Source: Pseudomonas sp. TCU-HL1 (lineage in GTDB: Bacteria; Pseudomonadota; Gammaproteobacteria; Pseudomonadales; Pseudomonadaceae). Taken from it: DNA of 64,000 nt. The notes beneath the pieces are model-generated. The model made no database searches. It was given only the letters and a program-made list of their open reading frames with translations, and had not been told where the DNA came from. The stretch is taken from contig NZ_CP015992.1 of assembly GCF_001708505.1 (NCBI RefSeq), forward strand, positions 2,542,001-2,606,000, written 5' to 3'. The stretch's first letter is position 1. Each line of letters opens with the position of its first letter. The translations under genes were made by a program, and so were the position numbers. This document shows positions 24,327 to 32,542 of this stretch, piece by piece.

Positions 24327-25483
24327 TGAAAGCGCCCATCCTGTTTATCGCCCTGACTCTTGCCTGCACCACCCAGGCCAGCAGTGGCCGCTACCTGACC
24401 TGGATCGACGAGCAGGGCAGGGTGCACAACACCTTCGTCGATACCCGCTACAGCGAGCAGCAGCGCCAGGCCGCCAAACGCATCGCCCAGAGCGACCAGG
24501 CGCGCCTCAAGGATGGCGATGGCACGCTCTGGCCCGGCGGCGCCACGGCTGGCGAGAGCAAGCGGCGCTACTTCACCTGGGTGGATGCCAGCGGCAACTT
24601 GCAGAACAGCTTCTATGCGGCAGGGCAGGTGGAGTCCGGACAGCGCAACTTCACCTTGCCGAACGGCCAGCGATCGGAGGAATACATCGACTCCGACGTA
24701 CTCGAAGGGCGCGGCTACTCCCGGCCGGAGCAGGGCGTGGCCTATTTCACCTGGGTCGACGAGCAGGGCCGCACCCACAACTCGCCTGCACCGGCGCGTG
24801 GCCGGGACGAAGGACGCGACGCGGAGCGGCCCGGCCCCATTGCCTACACCGAAGCGCGCGAGATGGAGTTCCAGCGCAAGGCCGCAGGCCTGCCAGCTCT
24901 GGACGGCCAGCCCACTGCCGCGATGAAGGCCCTGCTGGCGGGCAGCGAAGCGCAGGGTGAGGCGCTCTACCAGAGCCTGGTGGACCGCTGTTGCGGCCAG
25001 CTCCCGGACGAAGCCTTCACCGAGGTGTCGACTGCGGAGCCGCGCTATGAGGAGCTGAACAACCTCTCGCCCAGCTTCGACTTTCCCATGGGCCGCAGCT
25101 ACTACAGCGCCCTCAAGCTGCCGCGTTCCCAGCACAGCTATGGCCTGCGCATCCGCAGTTTCGCCAACCGCCAGGTGGTCTACCCCTCGCTACTCTTCCT
25201 CGACGAAGCCAAGCGCCCGACCCGCCTGGTGAGCGACGCCGTCTACCAGCTCCACGGCGAAACCTGGTACCGCTACGCCTTCATCGAAGGCACGGTGCAG
25301 GTTCGCGCCAACCAGGGCGAACGCTATGTCCTGCTGTTGACCACGGATGAAGACCGCAGCCTGCAGACGCTGGACAACAAACCCTTCAAACGACCGATGC
25401 AGAACCTGGCCCTGAGCGAGTCAGGCATGCAGGTACACGAGCACGGCGACCAGGGCTCGTTCGAACTGGCGATCGTGAAATAA
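24326..25483 (+). CDS. MalM-like exported protein with three TWxD repeats (FilE-like)
   Basis: 385 residues. The signal peptide is MKAPILFIALTLACTTQA. The N-terminal half holds three copies of a DUF4124-like motif: YLTWIDEQGRVHNTF, YFTWVDASGNLQNSF and YFTWVDEQGRTHNSP (about residues 15, 85 and 145). The C-terminal third, from FDFPMGRSYYSALKLP through YRYAFIEGTVQV and RYVLLLTTDE, resembles the MalM family of periplasmic proteins. A CC pair lies in DRCCGQLP. The ATG overlaps the stop of the previous gene, so it belongs to the same operon. Likely periplasmic and wall-associated; function unknown. Confidence 0.75.
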   Translation: MKAPILFIALTLACTTQASSGRYLTWIDEQGRVHNTFVDTRYSEQQRQAAKRIAQSDQARLKDGDGTLWPGGATAGESKRRYFTWVDASGNLQNSFYAAGQVESGQRNFTLPNGQRSEEYIDSDVLEGRGYSRPEQGVAYFTWVDEQGRTHNSPAPARGRDEGRDAERPGPIAYTEAREMEFQRKAAGLPALDGQPTAAMKALLAGSEAQGEALYQSLVDRCCGQLPDEAFTEVSTAEPRYEELNNLSPSFDFPMGRSYYSALKLPRSQHSYGLRIRSFANRQVVYPSLLFLDEAKRPTRLVSDAVYQLHGETWYRYAFIEGTVQVRANQGERYVLLLTTDEDRSLQTLDNKPFKRPMQNLALSESGMQVHEHGDQGSFELAIVK

Positions 25484-25507
25484 CGACGCGAGCCAGCCGG
25501 CGAACCG

Positions 25508-25602
25508 TCCTGTGGGAGCGATTTCAATCGCGACGGACTGCAGCGCAGTCCGCATCCCGGAGCGCCTGCCGGGTTTCGCGAATGAATTCGCTCCCACAAG
25601 GA
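25508..25602. repeat. Inverted REP pair (BIME-like)
   Basis: Two head-to-head units: TGTGGGAGCGATTTCAATCG at 25511 and TTTCGCGAATGAATTCGCTC from 25574, separated by about 40 bp that itself contains GACGGACTGCAGCGCAGTCCG, an inner palindrome. It sits just after the last Fil-like gene and probably ends its mRNA. Confidence 0.85.
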
Positions 25603-25671
25603 CAGGCGCACGGTGCAGGCCCAGCCGCGCTATGCTGGCACCTCCCTGCGACCCGAAACGGATTTCCTGCC

Positions 25672-26421
25672 ATGTCCGACACCCGTGCGCTCTTCACCCG
25701 CAATTCCGACGCTTATCGCGCCAACCGGCCCACCTACGACCCCGTCCTGATCGCCTGGCTCAGCCAGCAGGCACCGGACCTGGCGCTAGCCTGGGACTGT
25801 GGCTGCGGCAGCGGCCAGGCGACCGTCGATCTGGCCCGGCATTTCCAGCGCGTGGTGGGCACCGATGTGAGTGCGCAGCAACTGGCCAAGGCCGAGCCGG
25901 CCGCCAACATCGACTACCGCTGTGAACCGGCGGAGCAGACGTCGCTGGCTAATGCCAGCGTGTCCCTGACCGTGGTGGCGCAGGCGCTGCACTGGTTCGA
26001 CCTGGAATGTTTCTATGCAGAGGTGCGACGGGTGAGCCGGCCGGGCGGGCTGCTGGCGGTGATCTCCTACAACCTCACGTCGATCACGCCCGAGGTGGAT
26101 GCGCTGGTCAGCCACCTCTATCACGACATTCTCGGCAGCTACTGGGCCGAAGGGCGCAAGCACGTGGAACAGGGTTATAGGACCCTGCCATTCCCCTTCG
26201 AGCGCATCGAGGTGTCGCCCTTTACCCTCGACGCACAGTGGGACCTTGCGCGCCTGCTGGGCTACCTGGAAAGCTGGTCGGCTCTGGCGACCTATCAGGC
26301 CACCCACGGCAGCAACCCCCTCGACCCGCTCCGCGAACGCTTCCAGCAAGCCTGGGGCGACCCGGCCAGCATCCGCCGGGTGAGCTGGCCGTTGGTGGTG
26401 AATCTGGGCAGAGTGAGCTGA
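25672..26421 (+). CDS. Class I SAM-dependent methyltransferase
   Basis: 249 residues. Motif I is LAWDCGCGSGQATVDLARHF, the acidic motif II is RVVGTDVSAQQ, and motif post-I/III is ANASVSLTVVAQALHWFDLE then RPGGLLAVISYN. This is the UbiE/YcgJ-like group with an aromatic HWF after motif III, similar to trans-aconitate or Crg1-type methyltransferases. Start at ATG 25672; the upstream in-frame extension runs into the REP pair and was rejected. No operon partner; the substrate cannot be predicted. Confidence 0.88.
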   Translation: MSDTRALFTRNSDAYRANRPTYDPVLIAWLSQQAPDLALAWDCGCGSGQATVDLARHFQRVVGTDVSAQQLAKAEPAANIDYRCEPAEQTSLANASVSLTVVAQALHWFDLECFYAEVRRVSRPGGLLAVISYNLTSITPEVDALVSHLYHDILGSYWAEGRKHVEQGYRTLPFPFERIEVSPFTLDAQWDLARLLGYLESWSALATYQATHGSNPLDPLRERFQQAWGDPASIRRVSWPLVVNLGRVS

Positions 26422-26441
26422 CGAGCCTGGGGGCTCATCTG

Positions 26442-26539
26442 TTGTGGGAGCGAATTCATTCGCGAAGAGGGGGCGCAGCCGACCGGGCTAATCTCCGGCA
26501 GGATTGTGTCCTGCATCGCGATTGAAATCGCTCCTACAA
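26442..26539. repeat. Inverted REP pair (BIME-like)
   Basis: GTGGGAGCGAATTCATTCGC at 26445 and ATCGCGATTGAAATCGCTCC from 26516, inverted, about 50 bp apart, between convergent genes. Confidence 0.85.
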
Positions 26540-26561
26540 ATGAACCCCAGCAGCCCTGGCC

Positions 26562-27230
26562 TCAAGCCGGCAAGCTCGCATCCTTCCCATTGTGCGAGGT
26601 GAAATCCACCGACCGGTCCACCATGTTGATCGCCGCCACCAGTTGCTCGGGTTGGGAACGGGCCGAGGCCATGGTCCACTGATCGAAGCGGTCGTTACCG
26701 ATGCGCACCATGCGGATGTGCGTGGTGCGGTCGGCATCGACCACCGGGTCCGGGTCATAGAAGCCCAGCTTGCGCCGCAGCTTCTCCAGGTCCGCCGGGT
26801 CGCCGGTCAGGAACAGCCAGCCCGGCCCCACATGGTGGGACTCGGCGTATTCCCGAAGAACCTCCGGTGTATCCAGCTCTGGCTGCAGGGTAATGGAGTA
26901 CATGAAGACATCCCGTCCGGCGCGGTCGCCCAGGAGCTTCTGGGTGCCGCGCAGGTTGGAAGTCATGGTGGGGCAGAGGCCGCCGCACAGCGTGTACATC
27001 ATGTTGAAGGCCACCACCTTGTCGCGCATGAGGTCGTCGTAGAGCTTCACGCGTTTGCCCAGGTGGGTGTAGAGCGCGACGTTGGGGAAGTAGCGGGCGC
27101 CGAAGCTGTCGCCTTCGGCGTACTCCGGCTCAGGGGCGCCCCAGGGGCGAGCGACTAGGCCACTACCCAGCGCGGCCAGGCCTGCGGCAGCCACACCGGC
27201 GCCGAACAGCAGGTTTCTGCGAGTGTTCAT
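26562..27230 (-). CDS. SCO1/SenC-type copper chaperone-like protein
   Basis: 222 residues. A twin-arginine-like N-terminus (MNTRRNLLFGAGVAAAGLAA) precedes a thioredoxin fold with the Sco copper site CGGLC in NMMYTLCGGLCPTMTSNL, and the third ligand His probably in DRTTHIRMV. The family delivers Cu to cytochrome oxidase CuA or acts as a thiol reductase. Here it lies 37 bp downstream of a multicopper oxidase gene on the same strand, so copper loading of that oxidase is the more likely role. Confidence 0.88.
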   Translation of the reverse strand: MNTRRNLLFGAGVAAAGLAALGSGLVARPWGAPEPEYAEGDSFGARYFPNVALYTHLGKRVKLYDDLMRDKVVAFNMMYTLCGGLCPTMTSNLRGTQKLLGDRAGRDVFMYSITLQPELDTPEVLREYAESHHVGPGWLFLTGDPADLEKLRRKLGFYDPDPVVDADRTTHIRMVRIGNDRFDQWTMASARSQPEQLVAAINMVDRSVDFTSHNGKDASLPA

Positions 27231-27267
27231 CTGGCATCTCCAGTCACGATCGAAGGTTGGCTGTGGC

Positions 27268-29151
27268 TCAGCTGACGCCGCACCCGGCTGGCGGTTCGGG
27301 CGGTGTGTCGTCCTCGATGTCCCAGCGCAACATCATGCCGTGGTCCTCGTGGATCACGTTGTGGCAGTGCATGACGTACTTGCCGGTGAAATCGCGGAAG
27401 CGCATGAACACCCTGACCGCCTCGTTCTTGCCGAGCACATAGACGTCCTTGCGCCCTCGTTCGTGTTCCGGAATGGCCACGGGCAGGCCGTTGACCGTTT
27501 TGCTGAGGATGCGGCCTTCCTCGAAGTGAATATGCACCGGGTGCTGCCAACCGCCGCTCTCGTTGACCAGTTCCCAGATCTCGCACTCGCCCTTGCCGAT
27601 CTTGGCGCTGGTGTCGAGGATGTTTTCCGGCTTGCCGTTCACCGCCCATTCGCCGCCCTTGCGGTCGAACACCCAGCGGCGCACCTTGGCCTGCGCGATC
27701 TCTTCATCGCACAGCGGGCGCAACGGGCGCAGCACGTCAGGCACCTGGCTGAGGTCCTGCTCCGGCGGGTCACGATCCACCAGCAGCTTGAGCACCTTGG
27801 TGCCGGAGCCGCTCACGTTGTCCGGCCCCTTGGTGGTGTCCTGGATCAGGCGGTTGGTGAGGAACAGCTGGGTGCCGATGGGGTACCTGGAGAAGTCCAC
27901 CACCAGGTCGGCCCGCTCGGCGACGCCCAGATGCACCTTGCCCATATTGCGAATGGGCGCGGGCAGCAGGTTGCCGTCGTTGGCAATGTAGGTGAAGGTC
28001 TGCGCCTTGCCCTTGCTGTCGTTCAGGTAGAACTCATAGAAGCGCGACGGGCCGGCATTCAGCAGGCGCAGGCGGTATTTGCGCCGGGCCACACGCAGCA
28101 CTGGCTCGATCTTGCCGTTGACCAGCGTCTTGTCGCCCAAGGTGCCGTCGGGGCTGAAACGGTCGAATACGAGCTGGCCCTTCGAGTCAAAGCGCATGTC
28201 GTTGAAGCTCAGCATGTAGTCGTACGGGAAGCTGGGCAGGCGCAGGGCTTCGGGGCTCGGGTCCTTCTCGTCGCCGGAATCCAGGTGGTCGAATAGGACG
28301 TAGAAGCCGAACATCCCGCGTACCACGTTTTGCGACGTGGCCTGCCAGGTGTGGTCGTGGAACCACAGGGTGCCGAGCGCCTCGCGGTAGTCGCCGATGC
28401 CGTTCTGCATTTCATCCAGGCCGGCGTAGACGTTGGGGTAGAAGTGGTCCTTGTACTCGCCCTTGTAGTCCAGGGTCAGGCCCTGCTTGTTGGCACTGAA
28501 GAAGTCACCGGGGAAACCGTCACTTTCCGAGGGGCAGTGCAAGTTGTGCAGGTGCACCGAGATATAGGGCACCCCAACACCCTTGTGATCCTTGGGCAGC
28601 TTGCAGTGGAAGCGGCAGAGCACCGGCTGGCCGTAGCGGGCGAAGATGATCGGGCTGAAGCTCTCCGGCGTGGAATCGGCCGCGCGGTAGCTCCAGACCT
28701 TGATTTCCGGCAGGTCCGGGTGAGCCTTCCATGGACGTTCCACCACGTTGATTTCATAAAGGGTCGGATTGGCGCCCAACTGGTCGTAGCGCTGGTGCGG
28801 CTTGCGACCGCATTCGCCGTGCTCGGCGTCGGCGTTGGCGGTTGGGGCGACTACCTGCACGCCGTCGGAGCCATGGAGAACGCCGACCGGGTTCAGCGGG
28901 CTCATCTGGTTGGGCAGGAACTCCTTCCAGGGCCTGGTTCTCGGGCTGGGGACATCGGTGGTGTCGCTATCCTTGGCCTGGCTGTCGCTTTCCGCGAGCA
29001 GCAAGGGCAACGCGCTGGCGGCAGCGGACCATTTGAGGAACGAGCGGCGGTTGGCGTTATCGAGGGCGAGTTCGGGTTGGTGGGTGGCGTCGTCCGTGGA
29101 CAGGCTGGCGACGAGTGGGGCTCCCTTGAATCTCAAGCGACTGATCTTCAC
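27268..29151 (-). CDS. Tat-exported multicopper oxidase
   Basis: 627 residues. A twin-arginine motif NRRSFLKWSAAASALPLLL starts at residue 34, unusually far in, after a 33-residue extension. Copper sites are visible: HLHNLH and WFHDHTW (type 2/3 ligands), HPVHIHF, and the C-terminal MHCHNVIHEDHGMM with the type 1 Cys, His and Met. The set fits the CotA/bilirubin-oxidase-like group. Likely substrates are phenols, metals such as Mn(II) or Cu(I), not decided by sequence. Start is GTG at 29151 with GGAGG 9 nt upstream. Followed by the Sco-like gene. Confidence 0.9.
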   Translation of the reverse strand: MKISRLRFKGAPLVASLSTDDATHQPELALDNANRRSFLKWSAAASALPLLLAESDSQAKDSDTTDVPSPRTRPWKEFLPNQMSPLNPVGVLHGSDGVQVVAPTANADAEHGECGRKPHQRYDQLGANPTLYEINVVERPWKAHPDLPEIKVWSYRAADSTPESFSPIIFARYGQPVLCRFHCKLPKDHKGVGVPYISVHLHNLHCPSESDGFPGDFFSANKQGLTLDYKGEYKDHFYPNVYAGLDEMQNGIGDYREALGTLWFHDHTWQATSQNVVRGMFGFYVLFDHLDSGDEKDPSPEALRLPSFPYDYMLSFNDMRFDSKGQLVFDRFSPDGTLGDKTLVNGKIEPVLRVARRKYRLRLLNAGPSRFYEFYLNDSKGKAQTFTYIANDGNLLPAPIRNMGKVHLGVAERADLVVDFSRYPIGTQLFLTNRLIQDTTKGPDNVSGSGTKVLKLLVDRDPPEQDLSQVPDVLRPLRPLCDEEIAQAKVRRWVFDRKGGEWAVNGKPENILDTSAKIGKGECEIWELVNESGGWQHPVHIHFEEGRILSKTVNGLPVAIPEHERGRKDVYVLGKNEAVRVFMRFRDFTGKYVMHCHNVIHEDHGMMLRWDIEDDTPPEPPAGCGVS

Positions 29152-29476
29152 GGCTGCGGTCCTCCACAGCTTGATGGACGGTGAGATTTTTCGATCGCTC
29201 TAACCAATTCAGGAGCACCTCGAACCGGTCGGCCTTTTGGGCTCTGTCGTGATTGCCGGTGGGAGGAGGGTGCAGCGCTCTCGAAACAGGTTGAAACAAA
29301 CGTATAGGAGGCAATGCCTGCGTGCCATCATCCGGATAGATGAAAACGGGCCTTGCGGACTGGCGGCCGAAGCAGGGATACGAGCGGTATGAAAGTACAA
29401 ACATATTAATGACTTAGTGCGGCAAAACCTTGGCGTTACTGGTCCGCTTGAAAGTTGACACTGTGCAGGAGGATGC
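29152..29476. other. Divergent intergenic region between oxidase and lipoate-ligase-like gene
   Basis: About 325 bp without a gene; short frames look random. The oxidase Shine-Dalgarno (GGAGG on the reverse strand) is at its left end and CAGGAGG for the right gene at about 29467-29473. AT-rich stretches around 29395-29412 (ACAAACATATTAATGACTTA) may hold promoters. No copper-regulator palindrome was recognised. Confidence 0.5.
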
Positions 29477-30187
29477 ATGCAGCAGATTTCACGGTTCGCC
29501 GTCGTCGAGGGCCTGGATGCGGAGCGCCAGTTGCTGGACCGCGTCCAGCGTGGCGAGCGGGAGTGCGGGCTGCTGATGTGGCGGCCGAATGAGGCGGCAC
29601 TGGTGATGCCCCAGCGCATGAGCCGGCTGGCGGGCTTTTCCGCCGCCGAAGCGGACTGCGTTGCCCTGGGTTGGCCCATCGCCCTGCGCGACAGCGGTGG
29701 CGAGCCGGTGCCGCAGTCGCCGGCCGTGCTCAATGTCGCCCTGGCATATGCCTTGCCACCGAAGGAAAGCGAACTGACCCGCATCGAGAGCGCCTACCTG
29801 CGTCTGTGCCAGCCCATGCTCGACTGGCTGGCCGGCATGGGGCTGGAAGGCGGGCTGGGCGAGGTGGACGGCGCCTTCTGCGACGGCCGCTACAACGTCA
29901 CCGTCGCGGCACGCAAGCTGGTGGGCACCGCCCAGCGCTGGCGTCGCCGCCGCGAAGACGGTCGCCATGTGGTGCTGGCCCACGGTGCCGTGCTGATGGA
30001 AAACCAGCGCGAGCCCATGGTCGAAGTGGTGAACACCTTCTATCAGGGGTGCGGCCTGGACGATCGCGTCCGTGCCAGCAGCCATATCGCCCTGGATGAA
30101 TCCGTGGGGCAGGTGTGGCATCGCCTGGAGCCGCTGCGCGAATGCTACCGCCGGACGCTGGCCGACGCCGGATTGGTACTGGATTGA
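29477..30187 (+). CDS. Lipoate-protein ligase A-like protein (BPL/LplA/LipB fold)
   Basis: 236 residues. The lipoyl/biotin ligase fold is shown by IALRDSGGEPVPQSPAVLNV (the R(R/D)SGG substrate loop) and by DGRYNVTVAARKLVGTAQRW, matching the DGxYN-v-GRKIAGTAQ segment with the catalytic Lys. VLAHGAVLM follows, as in LplA. It lacks the C-terminal accessory domain of full LplA, so it may be an octanoyl/lipoyl transferase or a scavenging ligase. CAGGAGG precedes the ATG. Monocistronic, next to the prrF gene. Confidence 0.8.
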   Translation: MQQISRFAVVEGLDAERQLLDRVQRGERECGLLMWRPNEAALVMPQRMSRLAGFSAAEADCVALGWPIALRDSGGEPVPQSPAVLNVALAYALPPKESELTRIESAYLRLCQPMLDWLAGMGLEGGLGEVDGAFCDGRYNVTVAARKLVGTAQRWRRRREDGRHVVLAHGAVLMENQREPMVEVVNTFYQGCGLDDRVRASSHIALDESVGQVWHRLEPLRECYRRTLADAGLVLD

Positions 30188-30253
30188 GAGGGGTGGAGAA
30201 GAGAACCGTTGATCACTAAATGGAACTGATTCACATTTGTGAGCAGATATTGC

Positions 30254-30281
30254 TTGACCGAACAATGAGAATCATTATTAT
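30254..30281 (+). promoter_or_regulatory. prrF promoter with overlapping Fur box
   Basis: -35 TTGACC (30254-30259), 16-bp spacer, -10 TATTAT (30276-30281). The spacer and -10 are covered by a Fur box at 30261-30279, AACAATGAGAATCATTATT, matching 15 of 19 positions of the GATAATGATAATCATTATC consensus. Fe-Fur would therefore repress transcription, giving expression only in iron starvation. Confidence 0.85.
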
Positions 30282-30287
30282 TCCAAC

Positions 30288-30403
30288 CACTGGCCTCGCG
30301 GCCAGCTGGATAAGCTGACAAGCCCAGATTTCGGACTCATCAGATTATCTCCTCATCAGGCTAATCACGGTTATTGACCCGGCAAATTGCCGGGTCTTTT
30401 TTT
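30288..30403 (+). ncRNA. prrF: PrrF iron-responsive regulatory small RNA
   Basis: An approximately 116-nt RNA, the length known for PrrF. The 5' hairpin is CTGGCC-TCGC-GGCCAG (30290-30305). The central single-stranded part includes ATCAGATTATCTCCTCATCA then GGCTAATCACGG, the conserved PrrF core that pairs with target mRNAs. It ends in a strong terminator. PrrF RNAs repress iron-using proteins (for example succinate dehydrogenase, aconitase, SodB) when iron is low, saving iron. Only one copy lies here; P. aeruginosa has two in tandem, other species have dispersed copies. The start is set 7 nt after the -10 box and is not experimentally known. Confidence 0.93.
30376..30403 (+). terminator. Rho-independent terminator of prrF
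   Basis: Stem GACCCGGCAA / TTGCCGGGTC with a short loop and seven T residues; it forms the 3' end of the small RNA. Confidence 0.93.
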
Positions 30404-30450
30404 GCGATTTCTGTCCCTGAATGCCAGTGCAACGTCTGGCACGGAAACGC

Positions 30451-30520
30451 TCCCTCTCCCGCTGGGAGAGGGTTGGGGTGAGGGCGCCGGTCCGTCGCGA
30501 ATGAATTCGCTCCCACAAGC
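30451..30520. repeat. CCCTCTCCC-family repeat plus REP unit
   Basis: CCCTCTCCC-GCT-GGGAGAGGG followed by TTGGGGTGAGGGC, then a REP unit TCGCGAATGAATTCGCTCCC (30495 on). Same order of the two repeat types as at 13113-13204, so they may travel together. Confidence 0.75.
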
Positions 30521-30554
30521 ACCCTACGGCAGTTGCCACCTCAAACGGCAGCGA

Positions 30555-31784
30555 TCAATGCCCCTTCGCCTTCCTGATGCGCAGGAATATCCCGCCGAGA
30601 ATCAACGCCACCACCGGCGTCAGCACGAAAATCGCCGTTCTCGGCGAGACCTGCAGCCCTAGGGTGTGCAGGCCGCCGTAGAACAACTTGAACAGGCTCA
30701 GCAGGTAGTAGCTGATGGCGATGATCGACAGGCCTTCCACGGCCTTCTGGATCTTGATCTGGGTATCGGCGCGGGCATTCAGGCTGCGCAGGATCTCGGA
30801 GTTCTGTTCTTCCACTTCCACCTGGACCCGCGCCTGCAGCAGATCGCCCAGGTTGGCGACGCTTTGCCCCAGGCGAACCAGGCGCTGGTCTGTGGCGACG
30901 CAGTAGCGAACCGTGGGACGGAAGCGGCGTTCGATGAACACCCCCAGGCGCTGGCAATCGCCAACGTGGGATTCGCGCAGTTCGGTGATGCGCTCGAAGA
31001 CGATCTGCGCATAGGCCTCGGTGGCGCTGAAGCGCTGGCGGGTACGTGCGGTACTGCGGACGATGCGCGCGGAGAGTGCGGCAATGTCGGCCGACAGGGT
31101 CTTGGCGCTGCTCTTGCCCTCGGCGTTGCGGTCGGAAAGGGCGGCCAGTGCCTTGTCGTACTCCTTCAACTGCAGGCTCACCGCCTGGGCGACCGGCAGG
31201 GTGAGCGAGGCCATCATCCGGTAGGTCTCGATTTCCAGCAGGCGACGGATCATCCGGCCCAGGCGATAGGCATTGAGCCGGCGATTGACCAGCAGGATGC
31301 GGTTCACACCCTCTTCGGTCAGGCGGAAGTCCGACCAGGCGATGGCATCGCCGCCGCCCAGGGTGGAACCCGAAGGGTCCTTGAAGCCATAGGCCGACGT
31401 CTCGCCAGCCCAGTTCGCCTCGGACTCCACCAGCACCTGGTCGGCATTGATCAGTAAGTGGCGGTGGTCGGCCACCAGGCTTTCCAGCACCTCGGGCAGG
31501 GGCGGCCAGAAGGCGTCGCCCGGTGCGCGCGGCACCACCAGGGTCAGGGTGAAGAATTCCGTGTGGCGCTCCCATTTCAGGGTGTTCTCGCCCATCCGCA
31601 GCAGACCCTGGGAACCATTGCTCGCCAGCGGTGCATCGGCAGCCTGGTTGAGGCGTTCGACCAGGGCATCGCAGACATCCTCGGCATCGGCGAAGGCGAA
31701 GTGATAGACGTTGGCCGGATCCTGGAAATAGATCGACGGGCGCGAGTGCAACTCGTTGTGCAGGGCTTTGCGAAGTGGGTGCAT
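30555..31784 (-). CDS. DUF3422 family membrane protein
   Basis: 409 residues, the usual length of the DUF3422 family (COG4949). The N-terminus MHPLRKALHNELHSRPSIYF is characteristic. A long, largely helical cytoplasmic part (coiled-coil-like about residues 195-340) is followed by two C-terminal membrane segments: ISYYLLSLFKLFYGGLHTLG and FVLTPVVALILGGIFLRI. Topology suggests an inner-membrane protein with its bulk in the cytoplasm. Function is not established. Monocistronic, with a chemoreceptor remnant upstream. Confidence 0.88.
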   Translation of the reverse strand: MHPLRKALHNELHSRPSIYFQDPANVYHFAFADAEDVCDALVERLNQAADAPLASNGSQGLLRMGENTLKWERHTEFFTLTLVVPRAPGDAFWPPLPEVLESLVADHRHLLINADQVLVESEANWAGETSAYGFKDPSGSTLGGGDAIAWSDFRLTEEGVNRILLVNRRLNAYRLGRMIRRLLEIETYRMMASLTLPVAQAVSLQLKEYDKALAALSDRNAEGKSSAKTLSADIAALSARIVRSTARTRQRFSATEAYAQIVFERITELRESHVGDCQRLGVFIERRFRPTVRYCVATDQRLVRLGQSVANLGDLLQARVQVEVEEQNSEILRSLNARADTQIKIQKAVEGLSIIAISYYLLSLFKLFYGGLHTLGLQVSPRTAIFVLTPVVALILGGIFLRIRKAKGH

Positions 31785-31870
31785 GGAGACTTCTGCGGGC
31801 AGGTAGGTTTTTCTGAATGACGCGGCCTGCCCGGGCGTCGGTCACACCCGTTGTTGCGGAAGGCTGGAGT

Positions 31871-31912
31871 GCCACCGACCAGTCGGGGCGGGTAGCTCCT
31901 CAGGTCGGTGGC
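31871..31912. repeat. Perfect 10-bp inverted repeat upstream of the DUF3422 gene
   Basis: Arms GCCACCGACC and GGTCGGTGGC, 22-nt loop, followed by a smaller hairpin GGCGGC-GAA-GCCGCC (31923-31937). No T-tract in either direction. Could be a remnant terminator of the chemoreceptor gene or a repeat arm. Confidence 0.4.
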
Positions 31913-31965
31913 GACGGGAAGTGGCGGCGAAGCCGCCTGGGGACGCTCCTGAGTCTTGTGGACTC

Positions 31966-32286
31966 CTAGGCGCTGAACTGCTGCATCAGCCCTTGCTGAT
32001 GATTGGCCAACTCATTGAGCTGACGACTGACCTGGGCGGACTGCTCGGCCTGGCCGGACAGCGACTCGGTCACGTCGCGAATGGCCTCGACGTTTCGATT
32101 GATCTCTTCTGCGACGCTGCTTTGCTCTTCGGCGGCACTTGCAATCTGCAAATTCATCTCGGTGATCAGGTTAACGGCATCGCTGATGCGCTCCAGCGCC
32201 GCGACCGCCTGCTGCACCTGACTGACGTTGTCCTGGGCCAGGCCGTGGCTGCCCTGCATGGCCTGGGTCACGTCGCGGGTACCGCC
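31966..32286 (-). pseudogene. C-terminal remnant of a methyl-accepting chemotaxis protein
   Basis: About 105 residues recognisable as the end of an MCP signalling domain: GTRDVTQAMQGS then ISDAVNLITEMNLQIASAAE and EQSSVAEEINRNVEAIRDVT, ending normally in LMQQFSA with a stop. Upstream of about 32286 the frame continues into unrelated sequence (repeat DNA), and there is no hairpin tip, HAMP, membrane or sensor part. The gene has lost about four fifths of its length by deletion. A GTG at 32271 could start a fragment, but no function is expected. Confidence 0.85.
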
Positions 32287-32327
32287 TCGGCAGCCCCCGG
32301 TCGAAGCTGATGCCGCACTTGGTATAA

Positions 32328-32367
32328 CCCTCTCCCCCGGCCCCTCTCCCTGAAGAGGAGAGGGGGG
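32328..32367. repeat. CCCTCTCCC-family repeat
   Basis: Reads CCCTCTCCCCCGGCCCCTCT then CCCTGAAGAGGAGAGGGGGG; an inverted-orientation copy of the repeat seen at 13113 and 30451. It lies at the edge of the deleted chemoreceptor gene. Confidence 0.65.
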
Positions 32368-32542
32368 ACTCCCGGCTCACCTTCGGCGCGGTCCCGCAGC
32401 AACGGCCCGAGTTGGCCTTCGTACGCGGGTTGAGGGCAAAAAAAGTTTCATCGCGCTTTCCCGGGGAAGGCGGCCTTGATTTTCAGGAAGAAGTACGCCG
32501 AGTCCCGGAAGCCATAGGGGCCACCCAACGACAGGAGCTGTA

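Noticed and set aside
30404..30554. A second prrF copy downstream of the first
   Set aside because: The region holds repeats only; the PrrF core and a second Fur box were not found there.
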